Source of the DNA: CAVSJJ01 sp963728395
GTDB lineage: Bacteria; Actinomycetota; Actinomycetes; Actinomycetales; Dermatophilaceae
Length of the DNA: 64,000 bases
Direction of reading: 5' to 3'
Assembly: GCA_963728395.1 (NCBI GenBank)
Contig: CAVSJJ010000005.1
Location: 62,001 to 126,000 of the forward strand
Shown here: piece by piece, positions 46,517 through 55,530 of the stretch
How positions within the stretch are numbered: the stretch's first letter is position 1
Layout: the number at the start of each line of letters is the position of its first letter
Made by a program: the position numbers and the translations under genes
Notes under the pieces: model-generated
The model's input: only the letters and a program-made list of their open reading frames with translations
Databases searched by the model: none
What the model was told of the DNA's origin: nothing

Positions 46517-48043
46517 ATGACCAGACGGGTGGCGATCGCGGCGACCGGTCCCGCGTCGCTGGGGGCGGGCCTGGCCCTGGCGCGTGAAGGCGGCAACGCC
46601 GTCGACGCCGCCGTCGCCGCGGCCCTCGCGACGATGAGCACCGAGCCGGGGATCGTCAGCCTCGGCGGCGGGGCGTTCATCTCGATCTGGGCACCGGGCG
46701 CCGACCCGATCCTCGTCGACGGCAACGTCGAGATGCCCGGCCGCGGCGCCGACCCCGCGCGGTTCGGTGGCGGGGTGAGCGAGATCCACACGGCATACGG
46801 CGGTGGGGTCACCCTGTATGCCGGGTACGGCTCGGTCGGCGTACCTGGGGCACTGCCCGCCTGTCAGCTCGCGGTCGAAGAGCACGGCGACGCACGCTGG
46901 TCCGACGTCGTCGCTCCGGCGGTGCGGGCGTGCCGCGAGGGCTATCCGGTCGGCAGGGCCACCGCGCACTACCTCGGGTTCGTCGCCGAGAGCCTCTTCT
47001 CGCTCGACGCCGACGCCCGCGCCCTCGTCACCCGGGACGACGGCACGCCGCTGCGGGCCGGTGACACCGGGTGCAACCCCGCGCTCGCCGACGTGCTCGA
47101 GCTCGTCGGACGAGAGGGCGCCTCGGTCGCGACGATCGGCGAGGTCGGCCGAGCCCTCGCCGCGGTGATGGACGAGCGGGGCGGCCTGGTGACCCAGCAG
47201 GACCTCGCGGAGTACGACCCGGTCATCCGCACTCCCACCCGGCGCCGGGTCGGCCAGTGGGACCTCGCCTTCAACCCGCCACCCTCGGTCGGCGGCCCGA
47301 TGCTGGCGGCGATGATGGGCGAGCTCGGCCGACGGGGCTACTGGCACTGGCCGGACGTCATCGAGATCCAGCGCGCCGTCCTCGGCTACCGGCTGCGGGT
47401 CCACGACCTCGCGACCGACCTCGACGCCGCCGGGCACGAGCTGCTCCGGGCGGTCGAACGCCACGGACTGGCGGGGCTACCCACCTCGTCGAGCACCGCC
47501 CACATCTCTGCCGTCGACAGCGATGGAATCGCCTGCGCCGTGACGACCTCGGCCGGCTACGGCGCAGGCGTGACGATCCCCGGGACGGGGATGCTCCTCA
47601 ACAACGCCCTCGGCGAGCCCGAGCTGAACAAGCTCGGCCTGCACCGCCTCGCCCCGGGCACCCGGATGGCCTCGAACATGGCGCCGACGACCGGCCGGAC
47701 CGACGACGGCCGGGTGCTTGCCATCGGCAGCCCGGGCGCGGACCGGATCACGACCGCCCTCATGCAGGTCCTCGGTCAGGGCTGTCTGCACGACGCGGAC
47801 CTCCAGCACGCCATCACCGCCCCGCGGGTCCATGTCCGCTTCGACGCAGCGGGCGAGCCGGTCATCGAGCACGAGAGCGACCCCGGAATCGCCGAGGCGG
47901 TCGCCGGTCTCGGGCTGCCGAGCACCGACCACGGCGAGCTGTCGATGTACTTCGGCGGGGTCGGGGCCGCCTACCGGCTCCCCGGCGGCGAGCTCATGGC
48001 GGCCGGTGACCCGCGCCGCGAGGCGGCCGTCGGCGTCGCCTGA
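46517..48043 (+). CDS. Gamma-glutamyltransferase family protein (Ntn hydrolase)
   Basis: A 508-residue member of the GGT family that would self-cleave before the nucleophile Thr327 (STAHISAVD) to form two subunits. GGNAVDAAVAAALATMSTEPGIVSLGGG is the family N-terminal signature. No signal peptide is seen: the chain starts MTRRVAIAATGPASLGAG, so it may be cytosolic, unlike periplasmic glutathione-degrading GGTs. Substrate unknown. GAGGAT lies seven bases before the ATG, a leaderless-like box. It is divergent from the phosphorylase-deaminase pair. Confidence 0.88.
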   Translation: MTRRVAIAATGPASLGAGLALAREGGNAVDAAVAAALATMSTEPGIVSLGGGAFISIWAPGADPILVDGNVEMPGRGADPARFGGGVSEIHTAYGGGVTLYAGYGSVGVPGALPACQLAVEEHGDARWSDVVAPAVRACREGYPVGRATAHYLGFVAESLFSLDADARALVTRDDGTPLRAGDTGCNPALADVLELVGREGASVATIGEVGRALAAVMDERGGLVTQQDLAEYDPVIRTPTRRRVGQWDLAFNPPPSVGGPMLAAMMGELGRRGYWHWPDVIEIQRAVLGYRLRVHDLATDLDAAGHELLRAVERHGLAGLPTSSSTAHISAVDSDGIACAVTTSAGYGAGVTIPGTGMLLNNALGEPELNKLGLHRLAPGTRMASNMAPTTGRTDDGRVLAIGSPGADRITTALMQVLGQGCLHDADLQHAITAPRVHVRFDAAGEPVIEHESDPGIAEAVAGLGLPSTDHGELSMYFGGVGAAYRLPGGELMAAGDPRREAAVGVA

Positions 48044-48052
48044 CGCACCCTG

Positions 48053-48085
48053 CGGCGCCCACCCCCGGGTCAGCGGGTGGCGCCG
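48053..48085. terminator. Bidirectional terminator between GGT and MATE genes
   Basis: Inverted repeat CGGCGCCCACCC (48053-48064) and GGGTGGCGCCG (48075-48085) with one bulged base. It lies between two convergent genes; the right arm includes the last codons of the MATE gene. Confidence 0.5.
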
Positions 48086-49446
48086 ATGACCATCCACCGG
48101 TCGGTGCGCACCCGCAGCCAGAACAGCGCGCCGCGCACGGCCATGAACCCGGTGAAGGCCAGCCACAGCCAGATCACCGCGTGGATCTGTCCGGCGACCG
48201 GGTCGGGGTCGGACAGCAGCCAGTCGCCGATCGCCCGCACCCCGAGCACGAGCGGGAGGTAGGCCAGGAGCGTCACGACCATCGCCCCGGCGAGCCAGCG
48301 TCCGTCCCCGGCGCCGATGAGGACGCCGTCGACGACGAAGACGAACCCCGACAACGGCTGCCCGAGGGCGACGACGAGCAGCGCACCGGCGAGGACCCCC
48401 CGCACGGCGGGGTCCTCGGTGAACAGAGCCGGCAGCCACGGTCGGGCCACGAGGACGAGCAGGGTGAGGACGAACCCGCCGAGCACGCCCCAGCGGAGCA
48501 TGATCGTCGTTGCCGACCGGGTGCGCTCGAGGTCACCCGCCCCGAGGGTGCGTCCGGTCACGGCCTGGCCGGCGATGGCGATCGCGTCGAGCGCGAAAGT
48601 GAGGAAGCTCCACACCGTCATCGCGACCTGGTGGGCGGCGAGTGGTACGTCGCCGAGACCGGCGGCCACCCACGTCGTCGTGAGCAGCACCGCCCGCAGC
48701 GCGAGCGTGCGGACGAGCAGCGGTATGCCGGTCCGGGCAGCGACGAGGACCCGGACCGGATGGCTGCGCAGGGCGACGTGCTCGCGGGCGGCGTGCCGGA
48801 CGAGGACGGCGCCGAGCCCGGCCGCCATGGCCGTCTGGGCGATGACCGTCCCCCAGGCGGAGCCGGCGATGCCCCAGCCGAGTCCGTAGACGAGGAGCAG
48901 GTTGAGACCGATGTTGCCGGTGAAGCCGAGGACCGAGGCCACCATCGGGGTCCGGGTGTCCTGCAGTCCGCGCAGGACGCCGGTGACGGCGAGGAGGACG
49001 AGCATGGCGGGCAGGCCGAGGGCCGCGACCCGCAGGTACGTCGCGGCCTCGGCGAGCGCCGCGTCGGAGGCGCCGAACAGCCGGCACAGCGGCTCGGCGA
49101 AGGCCTCGACGACGAGGGCCGTCACCGCACCGAGGCCGATGGCCAGCCAGGTGCCGTCGATGCCGGCGGTGAGCGCACCCGCCCGCGAGCCTGCGCCGAG
49201 CTGCCGGGCGACGACCGACGTCGTGCCGTAGGCGAGGAAGACGAAGAGGTTCGCCGCGGTGAGGAGCATTGCGCTCGCGACTCCGAGGCCGGCGAGCGAG
49301 GCCGTCCCGAGGTGGCCGACGATCGCCGAGTCGGCGAGGAGGAAGAGCGGCTCCGCGACGAGGGCGAGGAAGGCGGGGCCCGCGAGGCGGGCGATCTCCC
49401 GCTGGTCGGTGGCCTCGCCCCCCCGACCGGTATGCCGGCGGCTCAC
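48070..49446 (-). CDS. MATE family efflux transporter (DinF-like)
   Basis: A 458-residue antiporter with about twelve helices in two related halves; PLFLLADSAIVGHLGT near the N-terminus and ALDAIAIAGQAVTGR in the second half are MATE/DinF signatures. It probably exports cationic drugs or metabolites using Na+ or H+; the substrate cannot be read. The GTG at 49446 has TAGCCT ending seven bases upstream, a leaderless-type start. The stop lies close to the convergent GGT gene. Confidence 0.9.
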   Translation of the reverse strand: MSRRHTGRGGEATDQREIARLAGPAFLALVAEPLFLLADSAIVGHLGTASLAGLGVASAMLLTAANLFVFLAYGTTSVVARQLGAGSRAGALTAGIDGTWLAIGLGAVTALVVEAFAEPLCRLFGASDAALAEAATYLRVAALGLPAMLVLLAVTGVLRGLQDTRTPMVASVLGFTGNIGLNLLLVYGLGWGIAGSAWGTVIAQTAMAAGLGAVLVRHAAREHVALRSHPVRVLVAARTGIPLLVRTLALRAVLLTTTWVAAGLGDVPLAAHQVAMTVWSFLTFALDAIAIAGQAVTGRTLGAGDLERTRSATTIMLRWGVLGGFVLTLLVLVARPWLPALFTEDPAVRGVLAGALLVVALGQPLSGFVFVVDGVLIGAGDGRWLAGAMVVTLLAYLPLVLGVRAIGDWLLSDPDPVAGQIHAVIWLWLAFTGFMAVRGALFWLRVRTDRWMVIGATR

Positions 49447-49485
49447 CCGAGGCAGGCTAGCCGCATCCGAGCGGGCGGATGCCGC

Positions 49486-50517
49486 TCAGTCGGCGCGTCG
49501 CAGGCGCCGGGTGACCAGCCCCGCGCCGGCCGCGACGAGGCTGAGGCCGATCAGGGCGAGCGCCCCCCGGCTGCCGCCGGGGCTCGCGCCCGCCGCGCCG
49601 TCGAGGGTGCGGGGAGGCACCGGCGCTGCGGCGAGGACCCGACCTCGGTCGGGCAATGCCGTGGGCGTCGGCCCGGCCGCCGCCGTCCGCGACGGGCTCG
49701 CGGTGGCCGGCGGCGCGGCGGAGGGGGCCGGGTTGGCGCCGGGTCCGGCCGTGGGGCGGTCGGTGCCCGCAGGGGAGGCGGCGGCGAGGTCCTGCGGGCG
49801 CGGGGTCGCGGGCGCGGCGATGACGGCCCTGGCGATCGTGAAGTCGCGGTGACCCGTGCCGGTCGGCATCCCCGCGGCATCGATGCAGAAGACGACGGCG
49901 GTGGCGGGGCCGCGGGTCGGGGCGGGGGCGGTCGACCCCGGCGGGCGGGACAGCGCGACGGGGAAGGAGACCCGGATCGTTCCGGTCGGGCGGACCGGGG
50001 AGGACGCGGTGCCGGCGAACGGGTCGTTGTCGCCCTGGAAGAGATAGACGCCGCCGGCGGCCGAGCCCCCGGGGCAGGCCGCGGTGACGGTCACCCGGCC
50101 CCCGAGCGGCTCGCTGCCGGGGCTGACGGTGACGTTCGCCCGGCCGCTCTCCGGGACGGCGAACAGGAGGGTGGCGGCCGTGGCGGTCGCGAGGGTCGAG
50201 CCGCCGCTCGTGCAGGCGAGGGTGATCGTCGCGTCCCCGATCTGGCCGGTCGCGGTGATGGCGCCGGCCCACTCGCCGGCGGTGACGGCATACGTCGCCG
50301 AGAACAGGCGCGCGCCGTCCTGGGTGAGCCCGACGACGGCCCTCGTCGCGGCGGCCGGGCAGGTCCCGTCGACATTCGTCGCCTGTCCGGAGGTGAGGAC
50401 CGTCGGGGCGGTGATCGAGGCGGCGGTTCCGGCGGAGGCGGCAGGTGCGGCGACCATCACGAGGCCGGTGCCGATGACGGCAGCGGCCGCGCGCGGAGCG
50501 GCTCGGCGCAGGGACAT
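49486..50517 (-). CDS. Secreted protein with C-terminal membrane anchor
   Basis: A 343-residue exported protein. The signal peptide covers about 1-30 (RRAAPRAAAAVIGTG...PAASA). Two beta-rich, Ig-like segments with paired cysteines (TCPAAATRAVVGLT, then TAACPGGS) follow, then a Pro/Ala/Thr-rich stalk (about 220-310), a transmembrane helix (ALALIGLSLVAAGAGLV) and an Arg-rich tail. No LPxTG motif is present. I choose the ATG at 50517, which has GAGGAA upstream, over one seven codons earlier. Function unknown; the layout suggests a surface protein held on a stalk. Confidence 0.7.
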   Translation of the reverse strand: MSLRRAAPRAAAAVIGTGLVMVAAPAASAGTAASITAPTVLTSGQATNVDGTCPAAATRAVVGLTQDGARLFSATYAVTAGEWAGAITATGQIGDATITLACTSGGSTLATATAATLLFAVPESGRANVTVSPGSEPLGGRVTVTAACPGGSAAGGVYLFQGDNDPFAGTASSPVRPTGTIRVSFPVALSRPPGSTAPAPTRGPATAVVFCIDAAGMPTGTGHRDFTIARAVIAAPATPRPQDLAAASPAGTDRPTAGPGANPAPSAAPPATASPSRTAAAGPTPTALPDRGRVLAAAPVPPRTLDGAAGASPGGSRGALALIGLSLVAAGAGLVTRRLRRAD

Positions 50518-50662
50518 GGTTCCTCGGGGCAGGGGCACGGCGTCTCTGCCTCACGACCCTAGGAACGCCGCGCAGCGGACGCATCGGCCGTTCGGGCCAG
50601 GACGGCTCGACGATCGGCCAGGATCGGCGCCGGCGCGGCGTGGCGCGGGGACGAGGGTGGGC

Positions 50663-51376
50663 CTAGAGGTGCTTGAGGGCCTCGCGGCGGGACAGCCCGC
50701 AGAGCCGGTCCCCGCGGCTCGCGACGAAGGCCCGGACCCAGTCCGGCGCGACCCGGGCGTGCTGGCGCAGCGCCCAGCCGATCGCCTTGCGGACGAAGAA
50801 CTCCGAGCCGTAGGCCGTGCCCTCGAGGTTGACGTCGATGGCATCGGTGAGCAGCTCGACGTCCGTCGACTCCTGGTGGCCGAGCTGGCAGATGATCGCG
50901 CTGCGCCGCAGCCACAGGTCGTCCTCGGCAGCCCAGGCCCGCATGACCGGAGTCAGCGTGGCGCGGTGGTCTGCGAGGATGCCGCCGACCTGCTCGGCGG
51001 CGAGCCCGTCGACGAGGTCCCACCATGCGCCGGTGACGATGAGGTGGCGGTAGAGCGGGACCGTGTCCGGGTCCTGCCAGGAGCGGTAGTTGCGGTGGGC
51101 GGCGAGCTCGATCGCGGCATACCGCTCCTCACGGTGAGAAGCGTTGTCCCACAACGCCCGCACCGCTTCTTCCCATGCGCGTCGGTCCGCGATCCGGTAT
51201 GCCGGGTCGGCGAGGACCGGTTGCAGCGTGCGGCGCATCGTCGGCATCGTCAGCCCGTGGAGCGGCATCGCCGACTTCAGGTAACGCTGCTGCGCGGCGG
51301 CGTTCTCGGGGCAGCCGTTGGCGGCGAGGACGCGGCGTACCTCATCGACGAGGTCGCGACGAACGGTCTGCGGCAA
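50663..51376 (-). CDS. DNA alkylation repair protein, AlkD-like HEAT repeat
   Basis: A 237-residue helical protein of the AlkC/AlkD glycosylase group. The pattern YLKSAMPLHGLTMPTMRR, LWDNASHREERYAAIELA, WWDLVDGLAAEQVG and FVRKAIGWALRQHARVAPDWVRAFV follows AlkD, where aromatic and acidic side chains contact alkylated DNA. The TTG at 51376 is supported by GAGGGG nine bases upstream and by the lack of other starts. It sits 35 bp upstream of the CoA transferase gene's stop on the same strand. Exact lesion preference is unknown. Confidence 0.85.
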   Translation of the reverse strand: MPQTVRRDLVDEVRRVLAANGCPENAAAQQRYLKSAMPLHGLTMPTMRRTLQPVLADPAYRIADRRAWEEAVRALWDNASHREERYAAIELAAHRNYRSWQDPDTVPLYRHLIVTGAWWDLVDGLAAEQVGGILADHRATLTPVMRAWAAEDDLWLRRSAIICQLGHQESTDVELLTDAIDVNLEGTAYGSEFFVRKAIGWALRQHARVAPDWVRAFVASRGDRLCGLSRREALKHL

Positions 51377-51411
51377 CGGAACCAGCCCCTCGGCTCGGGC
51401 CGGCGCTCGGC

Positions 51412-52638
51412 TCAGACGAGCCCGAGGTGGCCGGCCTCCTCCCAGAGCTCGTCACGCACGTCGGGGTGCGCGGCGTCGCGGATGATGTGGCGGGCCTGGG
51501 CCTTCTCGCTGTAGCCGAACAGCTCGGCGGCGCCGTTCTCGGTGACGATCGCCGTCTGCTGGAAGGACGTGACCGGCTCGTCGACGAGCGGGACGACGGT
51601 CGAGACGTCCGCCTTGGGGTGCCAGCTGCGCAGCGCGATGAACGACTGGCCGCCGGGGGAGTGGATGGCGCCGACGATGAAGTCGGTCTGGCCCCCGAAG
51701 CCGGAGAAGATCCGGGCGTTGATCCGAGAGGCGTTGGCCTGGCCGAACAGGTCGACCTCGAGGGCGGAGTTGACGCTGGTCATCATCCGCTGCTGGGCGA
51801 TCAGGCCCGGGTCGTTCGTGTGCTCGGTGCGCATCATCCGCACCCGGTGGTTGCCGTCGAGCCAGTCATAGAGGTCGCGGGTGCCGAAGAGGAAGGACGC
51901 GGTGAGCGGGTGGTCCGGGTCGAGCGCGCCCTTGCGGTCCAGCTCGAGGACGCCGTCGGAGAACATCTCGGTCCAGATCCGCAGGCCCTTGCGCTCGCCG
52001 AGGGCGAGGAGGGTGGCGTCGGGGATCCCACCGATGCCCATCTGGAGGGTCGCGCCGTCGGGGACGCGGGCCGCGACGATCTCGCCGATCGAGCGGCTGG
52101 ACTCATCGAGGGTGAACGCCTTGGGCTCGGTGAGCGGCGTGGACACCTCGATGGCCAGGTCGACCCAGGACTCGGGGATCTGGGCGTCGCCGAAGGTGTA
52201 GGGCATCTGGTCGTTGATGACCGCGACGACGAGGCCGGAGCGGGACCGGGTGCCGGCGATGGCGGCGGGGAGGACGTTGACCTCGATGCCGAGGCTGAGC
52301 ATCCCGTCGCGCGGGGGCGCACAGTGGAGGATGACCACGTCGCCGGGGATGACCCGGTTGAGCAGGACCGGGACGAGGGAGAGCCGGCTCGGGATGTAGG
52401 AGAGGTTCGGGTGCTTGCGCATGCCGGCGCCGACGAAGCAGGTCTCGGCCGTGACGCCCTCCCGGGTCGGGATCCCGGGCGGCGCGTTGAGCGCGTGGAG
52501 GATGTATTCGGGGAGTGCCTCGTCGACGGCCTTGACGCCTTCCCACGGGATCGCGACGTTGCCGCTGATGACGACGCGCGGCTTGCCGCGAAGGGTGGAG
52601 AGGTGTCTGGTGAGTTCCTCTGTCGAGACAGTACGCAT
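51412..52638 (-). CDS. Acetyl-CoA hydrolase/CoA-transferase family protein
   Basis: A 408-residue enzyme of the acetate/4-hydroxybutyrate CoA-transferase family. The C-terminal domain shows GIGGIPDATLLALGERKGLRIWTEMFSDGVLEL, and GGQTDFIVGA and ENGAAELFG follow near the end, all typical. It probably moves CoA between acetate and another short acid; donor and acceptor cannot be assigned. The protein is full length and shows no fusion. It lies divergent from the DUF2277 gene, with about 100 bp between. Confidence 0.88.
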   Translation of the reverse strand: MRTVSTEELTRHLSTLRGKPRVVISGNVAIPWEGVKAVDEALPEYILHALNAPPGIPTREGVTAETCFVGAGMRKHPNLSYIPSRLSLVPVLLNRVIPGDVVILHCAPPRDGMLSLGIEVNVLPAAIAGTRSRSGLVVAVINDQMPYTFGDAQIPESWVDLAIEVSTPLTEPKAFTLDESSRSIGEIVAARVPDGATLQMGIGGIPDATLLALGERKGLRIWTEMFSDGVLELDRKGALDPDHPLTASFLFGTRDLYDWLDGNHRVRMMRTEHTNDPGLIAQQRMMTSVNSALEVDLFGQANASRINARIFSGFGGQTDFIVGAIHSPGGQSFIALRSWHPKADVSTVVPLVDEPVTSFQQTAIVTENGAAELFGYSEKAQARHIIRDAAHPDVRDELWEEAGHLGLV

Positions 52639-52739
52639 GGCCCCATCGTCCCGTATATCCGGGCCGGTGGCCTCACAGGGGTGCCTAAGTGACGACGGTC
52701 TCGCCGGGCCGGTGACGGCGCGCGGCCTACCCTTGGAGG

Positions 52740-53009
52740 ATGTGCCGGAACATCAGGACGCTGCACAACTTCGAGCCGCCCGCGTCCGAGGACGAGGTGC
52801 GCGCGGCCGCCCTCCAGTACGTCCGGAAGGTCAGCGGGGCGACCCACCCGTCGCAGGCGAACGCCGCCGCGTTCGAGGCCGCCGTCGACGAGGTCGCCGA
52901 CGCGACGCGCCGGCTGCTCGGTGCGCTCGTCACCAGCGCCCCGCCGAAGGACCGGGAGGTCGAGGCGGCCAAGGCTCGCGCTCGCGCCCAGGCCCGGTAC
53001 GCCGGGTGA
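52740..53009 (+). CDS. DUF2277 family protein
   Basis: An 89-residue protein beginning MCRNIRTLHNFEPPA, the hallmark of DUF2277, and ending in an Ala/Arg-rich helix. Family function is unknown. The ATG is directly preceded by GGAGG with no spacer, which would be a poor ribosome site, while TACCCT ends six bases upstream, so a leaderless transcript is the better reading. It is followed by the long region upstream of dnaB. Confidence 0.88.
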   Translation: MCRNIRTLHNFEPPASEDEVRAAALQYVRKVSGATHPSQANAAAFEAAVDEVADATRRLLGALVTSAPPKDREVEAAKARARAQARYAG

Positions 53010-53512
53010 GCGTCCGCGGCCGCCGGGCCGACCGCGGCCCCGGGGCGTGAGCCCCTGTGGGCAGTGAGAGCGCTTGCACCCCGGTCGGGTGACGGCCCTG
53101 GTCAGCGGCTCGACCGGCCCATGCGGCGCGGCGCGCCGGAGCGGTCCGGGTGGGCCGTTCGGCGCGGCGGGCATCGGCCGAACGGGTAAGTCCCTGTGGA
53201 TGTGACACGCCCGAAACAATCTTCGCTGCACAGGACGTGGACGGCGTCCGTGCAGGTCAGAGCGGTGCTGTGGCCCGTGGTGCTGCGGGATCCACAGGGT
53301 TCTCCACGGGCTGTGCACACCGATGTCGGGCGTTTTGCACACGTTGTCCCCAGCCGGTCCACAGGGCCGGGTGGGGTGGCATCCCGGCCGGGTCTACGGT
53401 GACTCGGGGTCGCGGACGGGCCGGTGTCAGGCCCGGCTGGTACCACTGGTTCGTGACGGCGCACGTGTCACAGGAGTCCCGCTGGTGAGGGGACGGGAGA
53501 AGGGGTTGGTCG
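53010..53512. other. Non-coding region upstream of dnaB with clustered DnaA-box-like sites
   Basis: No gene seen in about 500 bp. Between about 53190 and 53375 there are repeated CCACA/TGTGG and GCACA words in both orientations: CCTGTGGATG (53193), GATCCACAGG (53289), CTCCACGGG (53303), TGTGCACAC (53312), TTTGCACACG (53334), TTGTCCCCA (53344) and GGTCCACAGGG (53358). TTGTCCCCA differs by one base from TTGTCCACA, the high-GC actinobacterial DnaA box. Several others are two mismatches from it. The dnaB promoter must also lie here. Confidence 0.45.
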
Positions 53513-54880
53513 GTGTCGGTCACGGAGCTGAGCCCGGGCTACGGCGGCGGATACGACGGTCCGGCCGACGACCGGGTCCCGCCGCAGGACCTCGGGGCCG
53601 AGCAGTCGGTCCTCGGCTCGATGCTCATCAACAAGGACGCGATCGCCGACTGCCTCGAGGTGCTGCGCGGCCACGACTTCTACCGCCCGGCGCACGAGCT
53701 GATCTACGACGCGATCCTCGACCTGTACGGCCGGGGTGAACCCTCCGACGCGATCACCGTGGCCGACGAGCTCGGCAAGCGCGGCGACCTGACCCGGGTC
53801 GGCGGCCAGGCCTACCTGCACCAGCTCATCCAGTCGGTGCCGACGGCGGCGAACGCCGGCTACTACGCCGAGATCGTCCACGAGCGGGCCGTGCTGCGCC
53901 GGCTGGTCGAGGCCGGCACCCGGATCGTCCAGATGGGCTACGCCCAGGGCGAGGGGGACGTCGACGACATCGTCAACCGGGCCCAGGCCGAGGTCTACGG
54001 CGTCTTCGAGAAGCGCGGTGGGGAGGACTACGTCGTCCTCGGCGAGCTGCTTGAGCCGACGATGACCGAGATCGAGGCGGCCGCCGGACGCACCGACGAG
54101 ATGATCGGGGTGCCGACCGGGTTCATCGAGCTCGACGAGCTGACCCACGGGCTGCACCCGGGCCAGATGATCGTCGTCGCGGCCCGTCCGGCCGTCGGCA
54201 AGTCGACCCTCGGCATCGACATCGCCCGGACCGCGGCGATCAAGCACAAGCTGGCGACGGCGGTGTTCTCGCTCGAGATGAGCCGCACCGAGATCACGAT
54301 GCGCATCCTCTCCGCCGAGGCGACGATCCAGCTGCAGGACCTGCGCAAGGGCCTGAAGGGTCAGGAGCAGTGGACCAAGCTCGCCCGGATCATGGGCAAG
54401 ATCTCCGACAGCCCGCTGTTCATCGACGACAGCCCGAACATGTCGCTCATGGAGATCCGGGCCAAGTGCCGGCGACTGAAGCAGCAGCACAACCTCAAGC
54501 TCGTCGTCATCGACTACCTCCAGCTGATGAGTTCCGGCAAGCGGGTCGAGTCGCGCCAGCAGGAGGTCGCGGAGTTCTCCCGGGCGCTGAAGCTGCTCGC
54601 CAAGGAGCTCGAGGTGCCGGTCATCGCGATCAGCCAGCTCAACCGTGGCCCGGAGCAGCGCACCGACAAGCGCCCGCAGATGTCCGACCTGCGTGAGTCG
54701 GGCTCGATCGAGCAGGACGCCGACGTGGTCATCCTCCTGCACCGCGACCGCTCCGACCCCGAGCGCGACGGCGAGGCCGACGTCATCGTCGCCAAGCACC
54801 GCAACGGGCCGACGAAGGACATCGTGCTGGCCTTCCAGGGCCACTACTCCCGCTTCAACAACATGGCCCGCGACTTCTGA
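53513..54880 (+). CDS. dnaB: Replicative DNA helicase DnaB
   Basis: Hexameric 5'-3' helicase of the replication fork. The 455 residues have the N-terminal helical domain (PPQDLGAEQSVLGSML), the linker and the RecA-like motor with Walker A ARPAVGKST, VFSLEMS, VVIDYLQLM, and SQLNRGPEQR with RESGSIEQDAD at the end. Unlike the mycobacterial gene there is no intein. The GTG at 53513 gives the usual length; GGGAGAAGG lies upstream. It is separated from rplI by about 40 kb. Confidence 0.96.
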   Translation: MSVTELSPGYGGGYDGPADDRVPPQDLGAEQSVLGSMLINKDAIADCLEVLRGHDFYRPAHELIYDAILDLYGRGEPSDAITVADELGKRGDLTRVGGQAYLHQLIQSVPTAANAGYYAEIVHERAVLRRLVEAGTRIVQMGYAQGEGDVDDIVNRAQAEVYGVFEKRGGEDYVVLGELLEPTMTEIEAAAGRTDEMIGVPTGFIELDELTHGLHPGQMIVVAARPAVGKSTLGIDIARTAAIKHKLATAVFSLEMSRTEITMRILSAEATIQLQDLRKGLKGQEQWTKLARIMGKISDSPLFIDDSPNMSLMEIRAKCRRLKQQHNLKLVVIDYLQLMSSGKRVESRQQEVAEFSRALKLLAKELEVPVIAISQLNRGPEQRTDKRPQMSDLRESGSIEQDADVVILLHRDRSDPERDGEADVIVAKHRNGPTKDIVLAFQGHYSRFNNMARDF

Positions 54881-55530
54881 TGCGCCGTCCCCCGGAAGGC
54901 GGCTGAGGGTCGGGCGGGGGGCACGGCGTCGGTCGTGGCCGCGAGGGCGCACAGAACGTGCGCGCCTGGGCTCGCGGGCATCTCCCGCCTCGATGTCGAA
55001 CCGCCCCGAACTCCTTGGAGCCGGGCTACCGAGTCCGGTCGCCTCAGGGGCTCGGCGGCGCCCGCGCCCGCCGCGCCCACAAGGGCCCGCCAGGCGGACA
55101 TCCCCGCCGGTCGGACCAGCACGACCGCGCCGAGGTCGTCCACGCTGGCGACAACGGCTGTGATGCCGCGAAGGATCTGCTGGCGGGCCGCAAGCCGGCG
55201 CGTCGCTCATCGACCCGAGCGGCTGACCCCCGTGCTCGCCCCCAGACCCGCATCACGTCGGGCAGGTCTGGGGGGGATCGACCCGTCCGCGAGGGTGGCT
55301 CCGGGGAAGTTGGCGGGCGCCGCGCCCCGCGTCGCCGCCCTCGATTCGTCGAAATCTCATCGCGACGCCGTCACAACGGCCGTCCGATGAGATATCGGCG
55401 AACGGAGCGGAGGGGGTCGGGGGAGGATGCCTCCGGCGGGAATCTGCTCGTCCTCCCCGGGGGTTCGCACTGTCTCGGCCGGTTCCTGAGCCGGTTCCTC
55501 CGACGCGGTACCTCCGTGCGGCAGCGGCCC
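54881..55530. other. 650-bp gap after dnaB without a convincing gene
   Basis: Open frames here overlap each other on both strands and none shows family motifs. A GCCGTCCCCC / GGGGGCACGGC imperfect hairpin shortly after the dnaB stop may be its terminator. A leftward frame near 54900-55160 reads hydrophobic stretches (ILRGITAVVASVDDLGAVVL) and could be a decayed gene, but its start is lost and it runs into dnaB. A spaced inverted repeat lies at 55345-55403. Confidence 0.4.
55345..55403. repeat. Spaced inverted repeat with ATCTCATCG arms
   Basis: Imperfect 20-bp arms (55345-55364 and 55384-55403, four mismatches) with core ATCTCATCG / CGATGAGAT, separated by 19 bp. This could be an operator, a transcript hairpin or a small mobile remnant. 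Confidence 0.5.

Noticed and set aside
53010..53512. Chromosomal origin (oriC)
   Set aside because: DnaA-box-like sites occur, but dnaA, dnaN, recF and an AT-rich unwinding element are all absent; a dnaB regulatory region is more likely.
53513..54880. Intein in dnaB
   Set aside because: The frame has normal length (455 residues) and an uninterrupted Walker A motif.
54844..55143. Leftward 99-codon frame overlapping the dnaB 3' end
   Set aside because: Partly hydrophobic, but it runs antisense into dnaB, has no ribosome site and no recognisable family; at best a decayed gene.
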